Below are positions 15,921 through 25,267 of a stretch of DNA of 64,000 nt, in pieces. This DNA is from Allofournierella massiliensis (GTDB lineage Bacteria; Bacillota; Clostridia; Oscillospirales; Ruminococcaceae). Position 1 is the stretch's first letter; each line of letters opens with the position of its first letter. The notes under the pieces were generated by a model that saw nothing but the letters and a program-made list of their open reading frames with translations, was not told the DNA's origin and did not search any database. The position numbers and the translations under genes were made by a program. The stretch lies in contig NZ_SLUM01000003.1 of assembly GCF_004345265.1 (NCBI RefSeq), positions 62,001 to 126,000 on the forward strand. Reading direction: 5' to 3'.

Positions 15921-17192
15921 ATGATGTGGAACAGGATATTCGCCCTGCTGGCCGCCGCCTGCCTTGCGGTGAGCCTTGCCGCCTGCGGCGGAACTGCACC
16001 CGGCGGCACGTCCGCCAGCACCGCCGGCAGCCAGACCGGCAGCCCCATTGTAAACGACACCGGCGACGAAGCCGAAAAGCCCGCTCAGGCTCAGCCGGAA
16101 TACAGGGCCATGTGGGTGAGCTATCTGGAATGGCAGCAGTTCGATTTCTCCAGCGCCGAAGCCTTCCGGGCCGGGGCAGAGGAGATGATGGCCAACTGCG
16201 CCGATCTGGGCCTGAACACGGTCATCGCCCAGGTGCGCCCCTTTGCGGACGCCCTTTACCCCAGCCAGTACTTCCCCTGGAGCCATCTGTGCACCGGCAC
16301 CCAGGGGCAGGACCCGGGCTTTGACCCGCTGGCCATTCTGATCGAGACTGCCCACGCCCACGGCCTTGAACTGGAGGCCTGGCTGAATCCCTACCGGGTG
16401 CAGCTGAACGCCGGCCTGCCCGGTCAGCTGGCGGATTCAAACCCCGCCGTCACCCGGCCGGAGCTGGTCAAGCAGGCGGGGGAGGGGCTGTATTTCGACC
16501 CCTCCAGCGAAGAAGTGCGCCAGCTGATCGTGGACGGCGTGACCGAAATCGTGATGAACTATGAGGTGGACGGCATCCACTTCGACGACTATTTCTACCC
16601 CACCACCGACCCCTCCTTTGACGCGGAGGAATACGCCGCATCCGGCACCTCCCTGAGCCTTGAGGACTGGCGGCGGGACAACGTGAACCAGCTGGTGAAA
16701 GCGGTATACGACGCCATCAAGGCGGCAAAGCCGGAGGTTCGATTCGGGATCAGTCCGCAGGGGAATATGGATAACAATTATAACGGCCAGTATAGTGATG
16801 TGGCCCTCTGGATGAGTACCCCGGGCTATGTGGATTACATACTGCCCCAGCTTTACTGGGGCTACGGCTACACCACTTCCGGCGGGCAGACCCGGTTCGG
16901 CTTCGAGAACATCACAAAGGAGTGGGCCGCGCTGGAGCGGGCCGAGGGGGTAGCCCTCTACTTTGGGCTGGGGGCCTACCGCATCGGCGACGGCGACGGC
17001 GGCAACTACGACGCGGCGGTGACCCAGTGGCAGACCGGCCACAATCTGGCGGATATGATCGGCACCGGCAGGGAAGTGGGCGCGGACGGTTATGTGCTCT
17101 ACCGCTACGATTTTCTGTTCCACAACGGCAGCTGGGCGGATCTGGCCGCCAGCGAGTGCGCGGCCATCCGGGCGGAAAATCAGGTGGCCTGA
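15921..17192 (+). CDS. GH10-like (GHL10, YngK-type) lipoprotein
   Basis: A 423-residue secreted lipoprotein. The signal peptide ends in the lipobox SLAACGG (Cys at about 23), followed by a Thr/Ser/Gly linker and then the PF02638-type glycosyl-hydrolase-like barrel. Family words are EYRAMWVSYLEW, LNTVIAQVRPFADALYPS, LELEAWLNPYRV, VDGIHFDDYFYP and RFGISPQGN. Related proteins are thought to act on cell-wall or exopolysaccharide glycans, but activity is rarely shown. Two start codons lie in tandem after AAAGGAG. Only 26 bases separate it from the beta-galactosidase, so the two are likely cotranscribed. Confidence 0.88.
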   Translation: MMWNRIFALLAAACLAVSLAACGGTAPGGTSASTAGSQTGSPIVNDTGDEAEKPAQAQPEYRAMWVSYLEWQQFDFSSAEAFRAGAEEMMANCADLGLNTVIAQVRPFADALYPSQYFPWSHLCTGTQGQDPGFDPLAILIETAHAHGLELEAWLNPYRVQLNAGLPGQLADSNPAVTRPELVKQAGEGLYFDPSSEEVRQLIVDGVTEIVMNYEVDGIHFDDYFYPTTDPSFDAEEYAASGTSLSLEDWRRDNVNQLVKAVYDAIKAAKPEVRFGISPQGNMDNNYNGQYSDVALWMSTPGYVDYILPQLYWGYGYTTSGGQTRFGFENITKEWAALERAEGVALYFGLGAYRIGDGDGGNYDAAVTQWQTGHNLADMIGTGREVGADGYVLYRYDFLFHNGSWADLAASECAAIRAENQVA

Positions 17193-17218
17193 GAATGGAA
17201 AAGGAGAGAAAAGCATTG

Positions 17219-20020
17219 ATGCAGCCTGATTTGAATTGGCTTGTGAACCCGGAGGTGTTCGCGGTGGGGCGGCTGCCCGCCCACTCGGACCACCGGTGGT
17301 ACCAGAACGAGGCGGAGCTGGCCCAGAAAACCATGGCCCTGCGCCAGAGCCTTAACGGGGAGTGGCAGTTTGCCTATAGCCCGAACCCCGCCGCCCGGCC
17401 CGCGGATTTCTGGAAGGAGGAGGCCGACCGTTCGGCCTTCGGCCGCATCCAGGTGCCCGGCCATGTGGAGCTGCAGGGCTATGGCCAGATCCAGTACATC
17501 AACACCATGTACCCCTGGGATGGCCGCAGCGATCTGCGCCCGCCCCAGATTGACTGGAACGACGCGCCGGTGAGCAGCTATGTGAGCCGGTTCGATCTGG
17601 ACCCGGCCCTGGCGGGCAAGCCGGTCTGCATCTGTCTGGAAGGGGTGGAGCAGGCGTTCTATCTGTGGCTGAACGGCCAGTTCATCGGCTACAGCGAGGA
17701 CTCCTTCACCCCCGCCCATTTCGATCTGACGAACGCCATCCGCCCGAAGGGCAACCTGCTCTGCGTGGAGGTGCACAAGCGCAGCAGCGCCAGCTGGCTG
17801 GAGGATCAGGACTTCTTCCGGTTCAGCGGCATCTTCCGGCCGGTGTATCTGTATGCAAAGCCTCAGGTGCACATCGAGGACCTGTGGCTGCGGGCGGGCC
17901 TTGCCGAGGACAACACCACCGGCACCCTTGCCCCCCGGCTGCGCCTTTCCGGCGAAACGGAGGGCGCGGCGGTGGAATGCCGGGTGAGCGACCCGGCGGG
18001 CCGGGTGCTGTTTGAGGGCCCGGTAAACCCGGACGGCAGCACCGCCATCCGCCTGCCCGATGTGTGCGCCTGGGATCATGAGCATCCGGTGCTGTATTCG
18101 GTGCTGTTCACGGTGAAAAACGTCGCGGGTCAGGTGGTGGAGCTGGTGCCCTATTCCACCGGCTTCCGCCGGTTCGAGCTGAAAAACGGCCTGCTTCTGC
18201 TGAACGGCGAGCGGGTGATGTTCAACGGCGTGAACCGCCACGAGTGGAGCGCCGAGCGGGGCCGGGCCATCACCGACGAGGATATGGACCGGGCCATGGA
18301 TACCTTCCGCCGGGCCAACATCAACGCGGTGCGCACCTGCCATTACCCGGATCAGAGCCGCTGGTATGACCTGTGCGACGAAAACGGCATCTATATGATC
18401 GACGAGACCAATCTGGAGAGCCACGGCTCCTGGCAGAAGATGGGCGCGGTGGAGCCCAGCTGGAACGTGCCCGGCAGCCTGCCCCAGTGGAAGGAATGCG
18501 TGGTGGACCGGGCCCGCTCCATGTTCGAGCGGGATAAAAACCACACCGCCATCCTGTTCTGGTCCTGCGGCAACGAGTCCTATGCGGGCGAGGACATTCT
18601 GGCCATGAGCCGGTTCTTCCACGAAAACGACCCCAGCCGTCTGGTGCATTACGAGGGCGTGTTCCACAACCGGGAATTCGACCGCATCAGCGACGTGGAA
18701 AGCCGGATGTACGCCACCCCCGAGGCAATTCGGGAATATCTGGAGGCAAAGCCGGAAAAGCCCTTCCTGCTGTGCGAGTACATGCACGACATGGGCAACA
18801 GTCTGGGCGGCATGGAAAGCTACATCCGCCTGGGTGAGGAATTCGACCAGTATCAGGGCGGCTTTATCTGGGACTATATGGATCAGGCCCTCTGGCGCAC
18901 CGACAGCCTGGGCCGCCGGGTGCTGGGCTACGGCGGCGACTTCGGCGAGCGCCCCACCGACTACAACTTCAGCGCCAACGGCATCGTGTTTGCGGACGGC
19001 AGCGAAAAGCCCGCCATGCAGGAGGTGCGTTACTGGTATTCCACCCCGGAGCAGCGCGCTGCTCACGATGCGAACAACCGGCGGGCAGCGCAGCAGTCCG
19101 CCCGCCAGCTGGCCGAATTGCAAAAGGAGCGGGCCGGCCGGGCCGAGACTGCCCCGGATCTGACCGTGATCGAGGGCGATGTGAACCTGGGCGTGCAGGG
19201 CGCCGGCTTTGAGGTGCTCTTCTCCTATGTGGAGGCCGGCCCGGTGTCGCTGATTTCCCAGGGTGTGCAGTGGCTCTACCGGGCCCCCCGCCCGGCGCTG
19301 TGGCGGGCCGCCACCGAAAACGACATCGGCAACGGATTCGCGGCGAAGAGCGCGGCCTGGATGGCGGCGGACGCCTTTGCCCGCTGTACCGGCTGGACGG
19401 TGCGGGAAAAGGGCCCCCGCAAGGTGGAAATTGCATACGAATTCGCCTTTGCCGCCGTGCCCGGCGCGAAGGTGGAGATTGTTTACACGGTGGATGCCGC
19501 CGGTACCCTGCGGGTGAAGGCGGAATTTGCCGGAGCGCCCGGCTTGTCCGGTCTGCCGGTGTTCGGCGTGCGGCTGGTTCTCCCCGAGCCCGCGTCCGCC
19601 ATCGGCTGGACCGGCCTGTCCGGCGAGACCTACCCGGACCGGAAGAAGGGCGGGATGTTCGGCCGCCATACCGAGATTCCCCATATCCCGGATTATCTGG
19701 TGCCGCAGGACTGCGGCGTACACATGGACACCCACCAGTTCACGCTGGAGCGGCGGATCGCGGGCCAGCCGGACGCGGCACGGCTGGAGGTGTTCATGGA
19801 GGGCGAGCCCTTTGCCTTCAGCGCCCTGCCCTACACTGCGCAGGAGCTGCAGAACGCCGACCATCGGGAGCAGCTGCCGAACACCGGCCGCACCGTGGTC
19901 ACGGTGATGGGCGCGGTGCGCGGCGTGGGCGGCATCGACAGCTGGGGCGCGGACGTGGAGCCCGCTTACCGGCTGAGCGCCGAAGAGAATCACCGGCTGG
20001 AGTTTGCCATTCAGCTGTGA
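17219..20020 (+). CDS. lacZ: Beta-galactosidase (GH2, LacZ type)
   Basis: A 933-residue cytosolic GH2 enzyme. The jelly-roll N-terminus (GEWQFAYSPNP), the NRHEWSAERGRAI region, the acid/base glutamate in SCGNESYAGED (Glu453) and the nucleophile in LLCEYMHDMGNSLGG (Glu520) are all present. It hydrolyses terminal beta-galactose, probably from lactose, LacNAc or glycan fragments. It is somewhat shorter than E. coli LacZ. The ATG is placed by AAGGAGAG about 10 bases upstream; a TTG one codon earlier is possible. It follows the GH10-like lipoprotein gene and ends before a strong terminator. Confidence 0.95.
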   Translation: MQPDLNWLVNPEVFAVGRLPAHSDHRWYQNEAELAQKTMALRQSLNGEWQFAYSPNPAARPADFWKEEADRSAFGRIQVPGHVELQGYGQIQYINTMYPWDGRSDLRPPQIDWNDAPVSSYVSRFDLDPALAGKPVCICLEGVEQAFYLWLNGQFIGYSEDSFTPAHFDLTNAIRPKGNLLCVEVHKRSSASWLEDQDFFRFSGIFRPVYLYAKPQVHIEDLWLRAGLAEDNTTGTLAPRLRLSGETEGAAVECRVSDPAGRVLFEGPVNPDGSTAIRLPDVCAWDHEHPVLYSVLFTVKNVAGQVVELVPYSTGFRRFELKNGLLLLNGERVMFNGVNRHEWSAERGRAITDEDMDRAMDTFRRANINAVRTCHYPDQSRWYDLCDENGIYMIDETNLESHGSWQKMGAVEPSWNVPGSLPQWKECVVDRARSMFERDKNHTAILFWSCGNESYAGEDILAMSRFFHENDPSRLVHYEGVFHNREFDRISDVESRMYATPEAIREYLEAKPEKPFLLCEYMHDMGNSLGGMESYIRLGEEFDQYQGGFIWDYMDQALWRTDSLGRRVLGYGGDFGERPTDYNFSANGIVFADGSEKPAMQEVRYWYSTPEQRAAHDANNRRAAQQSARQLAELQKERAGRAETAPDLTVIEGDVNLGVQGAGFEVLFSYVEAGPVSLISQGVQWLYRAPRPALWRAATENDIGNGFAAKSAAWMAADAFARCTGWTVREKGPRKVEIAYEFAFAAVPGAKVEIVYTVDAAGTLRVKAEFAGAPGLSGLPVFGVRLVLPEPASAIGWTGLSGETYPDRKKGGMFGRHTEIPHIPDYLVPQDCGVHMDTHQFTLERRIAGQPDAARLEVFMEGEPFAFSALPYTAQELQNADHREQLPNTGRTVVTVMGAVRGVGGIDSWGADVEPAYRLSAEENHRLEFAIQL

Positions 20021-20040
20021 CCGGCTGATTTTGCGCTGTG

Positions 20041-20090
20041 AGCAGCCCCTTCCTGACCCCGAGTAAAGGGTCGGAAGGGGCTGCTTTTTT
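20041..20090 (+). terminator. Terminator of the lipoprotein-lacZ unit
   Basis: AGCAGCCCCTTCC pairs with GGAAGGGGCTGCT, with inner GACCC/GGGTC pairing, and is followed by TTTTTT. Confidence 0.93.
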
Positions 20091-20098
20091 CTGCCTGC

Positions 20099-20127
20099 TT
20101 GTAAGCCGGTGGGTTTTGGATTATAAT
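20099..20127 (+). promoter_or_regulatory. Promoter of the 191-residue lipoprotein gene
   Basis: TTGTAA (20099-20104), a 17-base spacer and TATAAT (20122-20127). The leader is long (about 120 bases). Confidence 0.75.
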
Positions 20128-20253
20128 AAAAAGGTATCCACCCGCCGGCAGGCCCTGTTTTCAACGGGGCGGGGCTGCGGGAACTCTGAACAAAAACCGG
20201 ACTTACGGGCGGCCCGTTGGGGGCTTTGCGCCCGCGAAACGGAGGACACAGCT

Positions 20254-20829
20254 ATGAAACGAATGAAATCTCTGCTTGCCCTGGGCCTGGCGCTTGCCAT
20301 GGCGGCCTTCTGCCTGACCGGCTGCTCGGGCAGCAGCGAGAAGGAAGCCGAGAGCGAAGCGGTGGAGGAAACCTACATCGCCTCTCAGGCAGGCGGCAGC
20401 ATCACCTGGCCGGAAGGGCTGGACACCAGCGCCACCTTCGCCAGCCAGCTGGACGAAGCCAGCGGCACACTGTATGTGGTGTTCAACAGCGTGCAGAACC
20501 GGTTCACCAACTATTTCACCCCGGCGGGCGATTCCATCACGGTGACCAGCTACGCCACCAGCGAAAAGGACACCGCAACCACCCAGTATCTGGTGACTCT
20601 GTGGGAGGAAGCGGAGGGTGGCCGCGCCTATGTGAACGGCCACACCATCGAGTTTGCCACCGGCGGCGACTGCGCCACGGCCACCTTTGACGGCCTGACC
20701 CCCGGCAAGAACTACAAGATCGGCATTGCCTACATGAGCGGCGTCTACCGCATCAGCGGCGGGCTGAGCGTGAGTGGCCTGTCCAGTGCACAGGCGCTGG
20801 AAGCGGACACCAACACCGAAGCCGCCTGA
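20254..20829 (+). CDS. Uncharacterised lipoprotein
   Basis: A 191-residue protein with a clear signal peptide and lipobox (FCLTGCSGSS, Cys at about 23), an acidic linker rich in Glu and Ser, then a compact beta-rich domain of about 140 residues (ITWPEGLD...LYVVFNSVQNRF...YNFT-like Ser/Thr strands). I do not recognise the family. GGAGGA precedes the ATG. It stands alone between two terminators, so it is a single-gene unit displayed on the outer side of the membrane. The domain could be a fibronectin-like adhesion module, but nothing proves it. Confidence 0.8.
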   Translation: MKRMKSLLALGLALAMAAFCLTGCSGSSEKEAESEAVEETYIASQAGGSITWPEGLDTSATFASQLDEASGTLYVVFNSVQNRFTNYFTPAGDSITVTSYATSEKDTATTQYLVTLWEEAEGGRAYVNGHTIEFATGGDCATATFDGLTPGKNYKIGIAYMSGVYRISGGLSVSGLSSAQALEADTNTEAA

Positions 20830-20841
20830 ACCGCAACCAAC

Positions 20842-20877
20842 AAAAATCCCCTTTCCGGCTGGAAAGGGGATTTTTTT
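20842..20877. terminator. Bidirectional terminator between lipoprotein and amidase genes
   Basis: A perfect 15-bp stem (20842-20856 with 20861-20875), A-rich on one side and T-rich on the other. It serves the converging genes on both strands. Confidence 0.92.
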
Positions 20878-20881
20878 ATGG

Positions 20882-21697
20882 TCAGGAATTGCTTTGCTCC
20901 GGTTCGGGCGAAAGGCCGTAATACTGGCGGATGGCCCGGTAGTAGCACCGGGCGGCTAGCTGGCAGCCCTCCGGCGAGGCAAAGGCGGCCAGATCGCTTT
21001 CGTTTGTGATGAAGCACTGTTCCGCCAGCACCGAGGCGCAGCCGGTGCTGTTCACCATGGCGAAACTGGGGTAATCGTTGGGATTGGTGTCGCTGCGCTC
21101 CCGGATGATGCGCTGGTTGTTCTCGTCGTAATAGGCATAGCGCACCCCGCCCTCGCCCCGGAGGCTGGCCCCGGCGGCGCTCATTTCGGCGGCGATGAAA
21201 TCCGCAAAGCGCAGGCTGTTTTTGTTGTACCGATTGCCCGGCGGGGCGGGGAAGCACTCGAAGCCGCTGGCCTGACCGGAGCCGCCGTCTGAATTCATGT
21301 GGATGGACAGGCTGAGGGTGGCGTCCGATGCGGCCACCCGCTTGGCCCGGTCGGCGGCGGGCAGGTCCTCGTTCCAGTCCGAGCGGCACATCACCGGGGT
21401 GATGTCCGGGTCGGCCTCCAGCAGGTCCCACAGGGCCTGGGCGGTGGCCTGGGTCAGGTCGCACTCCCGCACGCCGTTTACCCCGATGGCGCCGGTATCC
21501 GAGCCGCCGTGGCCTGCGTCGATGGCCACGATGCGGGCCTGCCTGGTGGGGTCGTCCTCCCGCTGGGTGGAAAATTTGGCCAGCGCGATCCAGAAGGCGG
21601 CGGCCAGCAGCACAAGGGCGAGAATGGGGGCCGCCAGCCGAAGCAGGCGCGGCCGCTTTTTGCGCCGCCGGGGGCGGCGAAGGGTTGCAGTGGGCAT
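20882..21697 (-). CDS. N-acetylmuramoyl-L-alanine amidase (Amidase_3)
   Basis: A 271-residue zinc amidase that cuts the lactyl-peptide bond in peptidoglycan. A very basic N-terminus (RRPRRRKKRPR) leads into one membrane helix (about residues 22-40), so the catalytic domain is anchored outside. Zinc ligands and catalytic residues appear in IDAGHGGSDTGAIG, in SLSIHMNSD and in the glutamate of VLAEQCFITN. The size and architecture resemble the CwlD and spore/cell-wall type of Clostridia. AAAGGA lies 12 bases before the ATG. Confidence 0.93.
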   Translation of the reverse strand: MPTATLRRPRRRKKRPRLLRLAAPILALVLLAAAFWIALAKFSTQREDDPTRQARIVAIDAGHGGSDTGAIGVNGVRECDLTQATAQALWDLLEADPDITPVMCRSDWNEDLPAADRAKRVAASDATLSLSIHMNSDGGSGQASGFECFPAPPGNRYNKNSLRFADFIAAEMSAAGASLRGEGGVRYAYYDENNQRIIRERSDTNPNDYPSFAMVNSTGCASVLAEQCFITNESDLAAFASPEGCQLAARCYYRAIRQYYGLSPEPEQSNS

Positions 21698-21782
21698 GAA
21701 AAATACAATCCTTTCGGGGAAAAGTCGAAAACTGTCGTCTTTTATAAGACGAGAAAAGCCCCCGGATCATTTCGTTTTGGGG

Positions 21783-21813
21783 CAAAAAAGCCCAGCCGTG
21801 CGTCTGGGCTTTT
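21783..21813 (-). terminator. Terminator after the C39-type peptidase gene
   Basis: On the minus strand AAAAGCCCAG pairs with CTGGGCTTTTTT around an 8-base loop. It separates the peptidase gene from the amidase gene. Confidence 0.8.
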
Positions 21814-21867
21814 GCCCCCGAGGGGCGATAAGAAGGAGTTGAAAAGCAACGAAAAAAGAGGTAAAAT

Positions 21868-22875
21868 TCAGCGCAGCACCACCGCACGGCTTCCCATGGC
21901 GGTGTAGATGGACTCGAACTGACTTCGGTCGATCAGGGTGTCCCCCTGCATGGGGTCGGCCAGATAGCAGCAGGTTTCGTCCATACCGGTGAGCACCACG
22001 CAGTGCAGGTTGGTGTAGGGGGTGTAGGTGCGGCCATTGGGCAGCGTCCAGGTGAAGGAATTGTTGAACCGGGGCTGCTCGTAGTCCTGGGTGAACCACA
22101 CCGCCACCGGCGTGCCCTGCCGCAGCAGCTGCTCCAGCCGGGCCATGTCCGCGCCGGTTTCACTCTCGGCCCGCAGGTCGGAGCCCTGATCCCGAAGATA
22201 AGCGTTGGCCGCTTCGATAATGGGCCCCTCGAAGCAGTACCAGCCGTCCGAGGAGCTGGCCGGATTGCCCGCGTAGGCGGTTTCCGGATCCGGCCCGTAG
22301 CGGTTCAGCCCGTTGTAGGTGAAGCTCTGGCGGGGCAGGTAATCCTCGGCCAGGGCCGCAAGATCTACCGGATAGCCGCTGTATTCCAGCAGGGTGGTAA
22401 GGCTTGCCGCCTCGCAGCCGTTGGGCAGCGCGGGTTTTTGCAGCACCGTGCGCACCGTGAGCATGCCGCTGCCGCTTGCAAAGGCGGTTTCCGGCGCCGG
22501 GTTTGCAATGGTCTGCCCGGTGGCCAGGCTGCCCATGGAGGCCAGCAGCCGGTGTTGAGCCAGCAGATCAAACACCGAGAACAGGGCCGCGGCGCACAGG
22601 GCCAGAACCATCAGCTTGCCCAGCACAAGGGCCAGCGTATGGCGCTTTCTGCGGCGGTGGGCCGGAGCGTGGGCGGCAGGTCGGGGCCGGCGGTAAACGG
22701 TGGGCGCGGGCGCCGCCGCTCGGGCGTTTGACCGCTGCGGCTGGGGATAAGCGGAGACCGGCCGCTCCGCCGGCCGGCGGATGGACCGCTGCCGGCCGGG
22801 CAGGGAAGAAGAACAGGGCGCCGCGTGGTAAACCGGTCGGCGAGCATTTTGAACGGAAAGCGTGCGGGCAGCCAT
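21868..22875 (-). CDS. Membrane-anchored C39-like cysteine peptidase
   Basis: A 335-residue protein with a long, Pro/Arg-rich cytosolic N-terminus, one membrane helix (about residues 80-104) and an extracytoplasmic papain-like domain of the Peptidase_C39_2 type. The catalytic triad is visible: Cys154 in LPNGCEAASL, His291 in NLHCVVLTG and Asp307 in YLADP. Substrate is unknown; related proteins process or bind peptides and cell-wall material. The ATG lies 9 bases after AAAAGGAGG. An upstream extension of the frame has no ribosome site. Confidence 0.88.
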   Translation of the reverse strand: MAARTLSVQNARRPVYHAAPCSSSLPGRQRSIRRPAERPVSAYPQPQRSNARAAAPAPTVYRRPRPAAHAPAHRRRKRHTLALVLGKLMVLALCAAALFSVFDLLAQHRLLASMGSLATGQTIANPAPETAFASGSGMLTVRTVLQKPALPNGCEAASLTTLLEYSGYPVDLAALAEDYLPRQSFTYNGLNRYGPDPETAYAGNPASSSDGWYCFEGPIIEAANAYLRDQGSDLRAESETGADMARLEQLLRQGTPVAVWFTQDYEQPRFNNSFTWTLPNGRTYTPYTNLHCVVLTGMDETCCYLADPMQGDTLIDRSQFESIYTAMGSRAVVLR

Positions 22876-23023
22876 GGCGGCGAACCTCCTTTTCAGCGTT
22901 TGCCTATTAGACGCAGAACCCGCAAAAAAATCACGCGGGCCGCGCCTTTTCCGGCTGACTTTATTATAGAAGGGGAACGGAAACCAAGTCGCCAAAGAAA
23001 TGTATCCAAGTTGCAAATTTTAA

Positions 23024-23047
23024 GGCCCCCCTGCTTTGCAGGGGGGC
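23024..23047. terminator. Terminator at the end of the paralogue/two-component operon
   Basis: GCCCCCCTGC pairs with GCAGGGGGGC around TTT; on the minus strand it is followed by CTTAAAATTT. It ends the operon that runs down from 27397. Confidence 0.75.
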
Positions 23048-23058
23048 TGATGTGTTTT

Positions 23059-24180
23059 TTACTGGAGGCCGAAGCCGGTGTAGGCCTGCAGCAGCGGGTC
23101 AAAATACAGACCCAGCGTATGTTCGGATATCTGGAATAGAACCAGATAACAGCCGTCCTGACGCAGAATCTGCAGGTCGATGTTATACATGGTCGAATAG
23201 TATTCCTGCAAAAAGCGTTCCACGGCCTCCGGGTCGTTCGGGTTCGGCTCGGGCCAGTTAATCTGTTCCCAGGGAGGAAGCTCCAGCAGCTGCTCATTTT
23301 TCTGGAAATTATCCAGCAGAGTGGAGCAGAACCATTCAAGGGTGGAGTAGGTGTAGGAAAATTCGCCCTCTGCGTCTTCTTCCTCACCAGTGCCAAGACC
23401 TGTGATTACAGTGGAGGGAAAGTCCGCCTGCAGGGTGCTGAGCACCCACACCAGCGGACCGTCGCAGTAATAGGGGGCTTCCTGATGCCCCCCACCCGCC
23501 AGCTGCAGCAGCTGCTCCAGCAGCGTTCCGTATGCCTGCCGGTACTGCTCCTCGGTGGGAGCGTCCATGGCGGCCGAGGGGATGATCAGTGCGCTGTAAC
23601 AGTAGCGGCCGGTGCTGATCATTCGGCCGGAACTGGAATTGATCACGCCCTGATAGATCGGGGTATCCGGCGCCTGCGAGTCGGCAATCTGAATGGGGAT
23701 ATTGTCGTAAAAGCGGCAGACCACATTGTCGCGCTGGTAGGCATAGCAGGCAAAGTCGTTCTGCAGCTGGTCGGAAAGGGAGAGCGTCAGCTGCTGATCA
23801 AAGTTGCTGTAATTGAGCAGATTCTGCAAAATCAGGCTGGCATTGTTCTCCTCAAATGCCTGACGGGGGGTGTAGGTCAGCGGATAGCCCAGCGCCTGCG
23901 CCCGGTCGTGGTAGCGGGCCCGGGGCCAGAACTCCACCCGCTCGGTGCGCTGGCCGATCACGTTGTATACCGGCAGCGCGGCAAAGGAGTCCACCTGGCC
24001 GGAGGGGGCGGTCAGCAGGGAGGAGGCCCGCACGGCGCAGGTTCCGCCCGCGGCGAGAATCAACACCGTGAGCAGCACGAAGGCCAGGTTTGCCCGCAGC
24101 GTGCGGGTGAACGGCCAGGATGGCTCTGACCGGGGTGTGCGGCCGGGGCGCACCGGGGATTTTGCTTTGTTTGTGTGCAT
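23059..24180 (-). CDS. Unknown membrane-anchored protein, paralogue B
   Basis: A 373-residue protein with a basic cytosolic N-terminus (about 30 residues), one membrane helix (ANLAFVLLTVLILAAGGTCA), and a large extracytoplasmic domain. It is related to the gene just upstream: both share DSFAALPVYN...FW...YHD near the membrane and end with a repeat-like block (LQILRQDGCYLVLF, then TLGLYFDPLLQAYTGFGLQ). I do not know this family. It lies in the same operon as a kinase and response regulator, 25 bases after its paralogue. The ATG follows GGAAAGGAAAC. A role in sensing or in envelope maintenance is only inferred from position. Confidence 0.8.
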   Translation of the reverse strand: MHTNKAKSPVRPGRTPRSEPSWPFTRTLRANLAFVLLTVLILAAGGTCAVRASSLLTAPSGQVDSFAALPVYNVIGQRTERVEFWPRARYHDRAQALGYPLTYTPRQAFEENNASLILQNLLNYSNFDQQLTLSLSDQLQNDFACYAYQRDNVVCRFYDNIPIQIADSQAPDTPIYQGVINSSSGRMISTGRYCYSALIIPSAAMDAPTEEQYRQAYGTLLEQLLQLAGGGHQEAPYYCDGPLVWVLSTLQADFPSTVITGLGTGEEEDAEGEFSYTYSTLEWFCSTLLDNFQKNEQLLELPPWEQINWPEPNPNDPEAVERFLQEYYSTMYNIDLQILRQDGCYLVLFQISEHTLGLYFDPLLQAYTGFGLQ

Positions 24181-24205
24181 GATATGTTTCCTTTCCCGCC
24201 CGGGC

Positions 24206-25267
24206 TCACAGCTGCTGCAGGCCGAACCCGCACCAGGTTTCCAGCACGGGGCTGTAATAAAGGCCCAGAGTGGAGCTGCTGTCGCCAATGAGTACCAGAT
24301 AAAATTCCTCCAGCCGCAGAATCTGTAACGACAGGCCCTGACTGGAAAAATGATCCTGCAGCAGATCGGTGGCGCGCTCCGGATCGTCCAGATCGTAGGG
24401 GAAGGTGGCGGAGGTATACAGCTGCTCCAGCGTATGCCCCATATAGATGCCCAGATCACTCAGGGCACAGGCGCTCTCGAAGGTCATGCCGGCGTTTTCA
24501 AAGGGAGCGGTTCCCAGGGTGAGGAGCATGGTCTCGATGGAGACAAACCGGTCGATGCGGGCGCCGCACAGCTGCTGCAGATCGTCCACCAGCGAGGCGT
24601 ATGCCTTTTCAAAGGCTTCCTCTCCGGCGTTCTGCTGGGGATGGAACAGCACGGTGTAGCACACGGGCAGGCAGGAAAACCCGGTGGACCAGCCCATGCT
24701 CAAATCCACCGAACCCGGAATCTCCCGGCCGGTGCTGTCGGAATAGGTGCAGGGGATGTCGTCGACGAACCAGCAGCGCACTTCCTGAAGAAGATCGTCG
24801 TACGTCCAGGAGGAAACCAAAGCGCCATCTGCGGCAATCAGGCTGCACATTCCGTCCGGCTGCATCAGCTGCGTCAGATGATCCCGGCTGTTCAGCCGGT
24901 TCAGCGCATCCAGTGCAAAAAACGGATGGTTACTGGAGGAGGTGGGGGGCAGGTCGTGATACTTGGCCATGGACCAGAAGCTGGCCTGATCGTTCTGCTC
25001 GCCCACCATGTTGTAGGCGGGCAGGGCCGCAAGGCTGTCGATCTGGGCGCTGGGCCGGATCAGGCACTGGGCCAGAAAAAACAGGCACAGGGCGCTGCCG
25101 GCCAGCAGCACCATTGCGAGCGCGGTAAACCGCAGCGGGAGACTGCGGCCGGCTGCCGGCTCATTTCGAATGGAATAGCTTGCGGGGATGTGGGGCTGTT
25201 TGCCCGCCGGGGCAGAGCCCGGGCCCGGTTTTGTTTGACTGTGCTGTTGGCTGCGCCGGATTTTCAT
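24206..25267 (-). CDS. Unknown membrane-anchored protein, paralogue A
   Basis: A 353-residue protein with a basic N-terminus, one membrane helix (about residues 48-68) and an extracytoplasmic domain. It shares DSLAALPAYNMVGE...FWSMAKYHD and the C-terminal block LQILRLEEFYLVLIG...TLGLYYSPVLETW with the next gene, so the pair arose by tandem duplication. Its start ATG overlaps the stop of the histidine kinase gene (ATGA), so its translation is coupled to the kinase. This suggests it works with the sensor, for example as a signal-binding or inhibitory partner. No known domain was recognised. Confidence 0.82.
   Translation of the reverse strand: MKIRRSQQHSQTKPGPGSAPAGKQPHIPASYSIRNEPAAGRSLPLRFTALAMVLLAGSALCLFFLAQCLIRPSAQIDSLAALPAYNMVGEQNDQASFWSMAKYHDLPPTSSSNHPFFALDALNRLNSRDHLTQLMQPDGMCSLIAADGALVSSWTYDDLLQEVRCWFVDDIPCTYSDSTGREIPGSVDLSMGWSTGFSCLPVCYTVLFHPQQNAGEEAFEKAYASLVDDLQQLCGARIDRFVSIETMLLTLGTAPFENAGMTFESACALSDLGIYMGHTLEQLYTSATFPYDLDDPERATDLLQDHFSSQGLSLQILRLEEFYLVLIGDSSSTLGLYYSPVLETWCGFGLQQL

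Noticed and set aside
17180-20164. 994-codon open frame opposite lacZ
   Set aside because: Antisense shadow of a GH2 gene with all its catalytic motifs on the plus strand.
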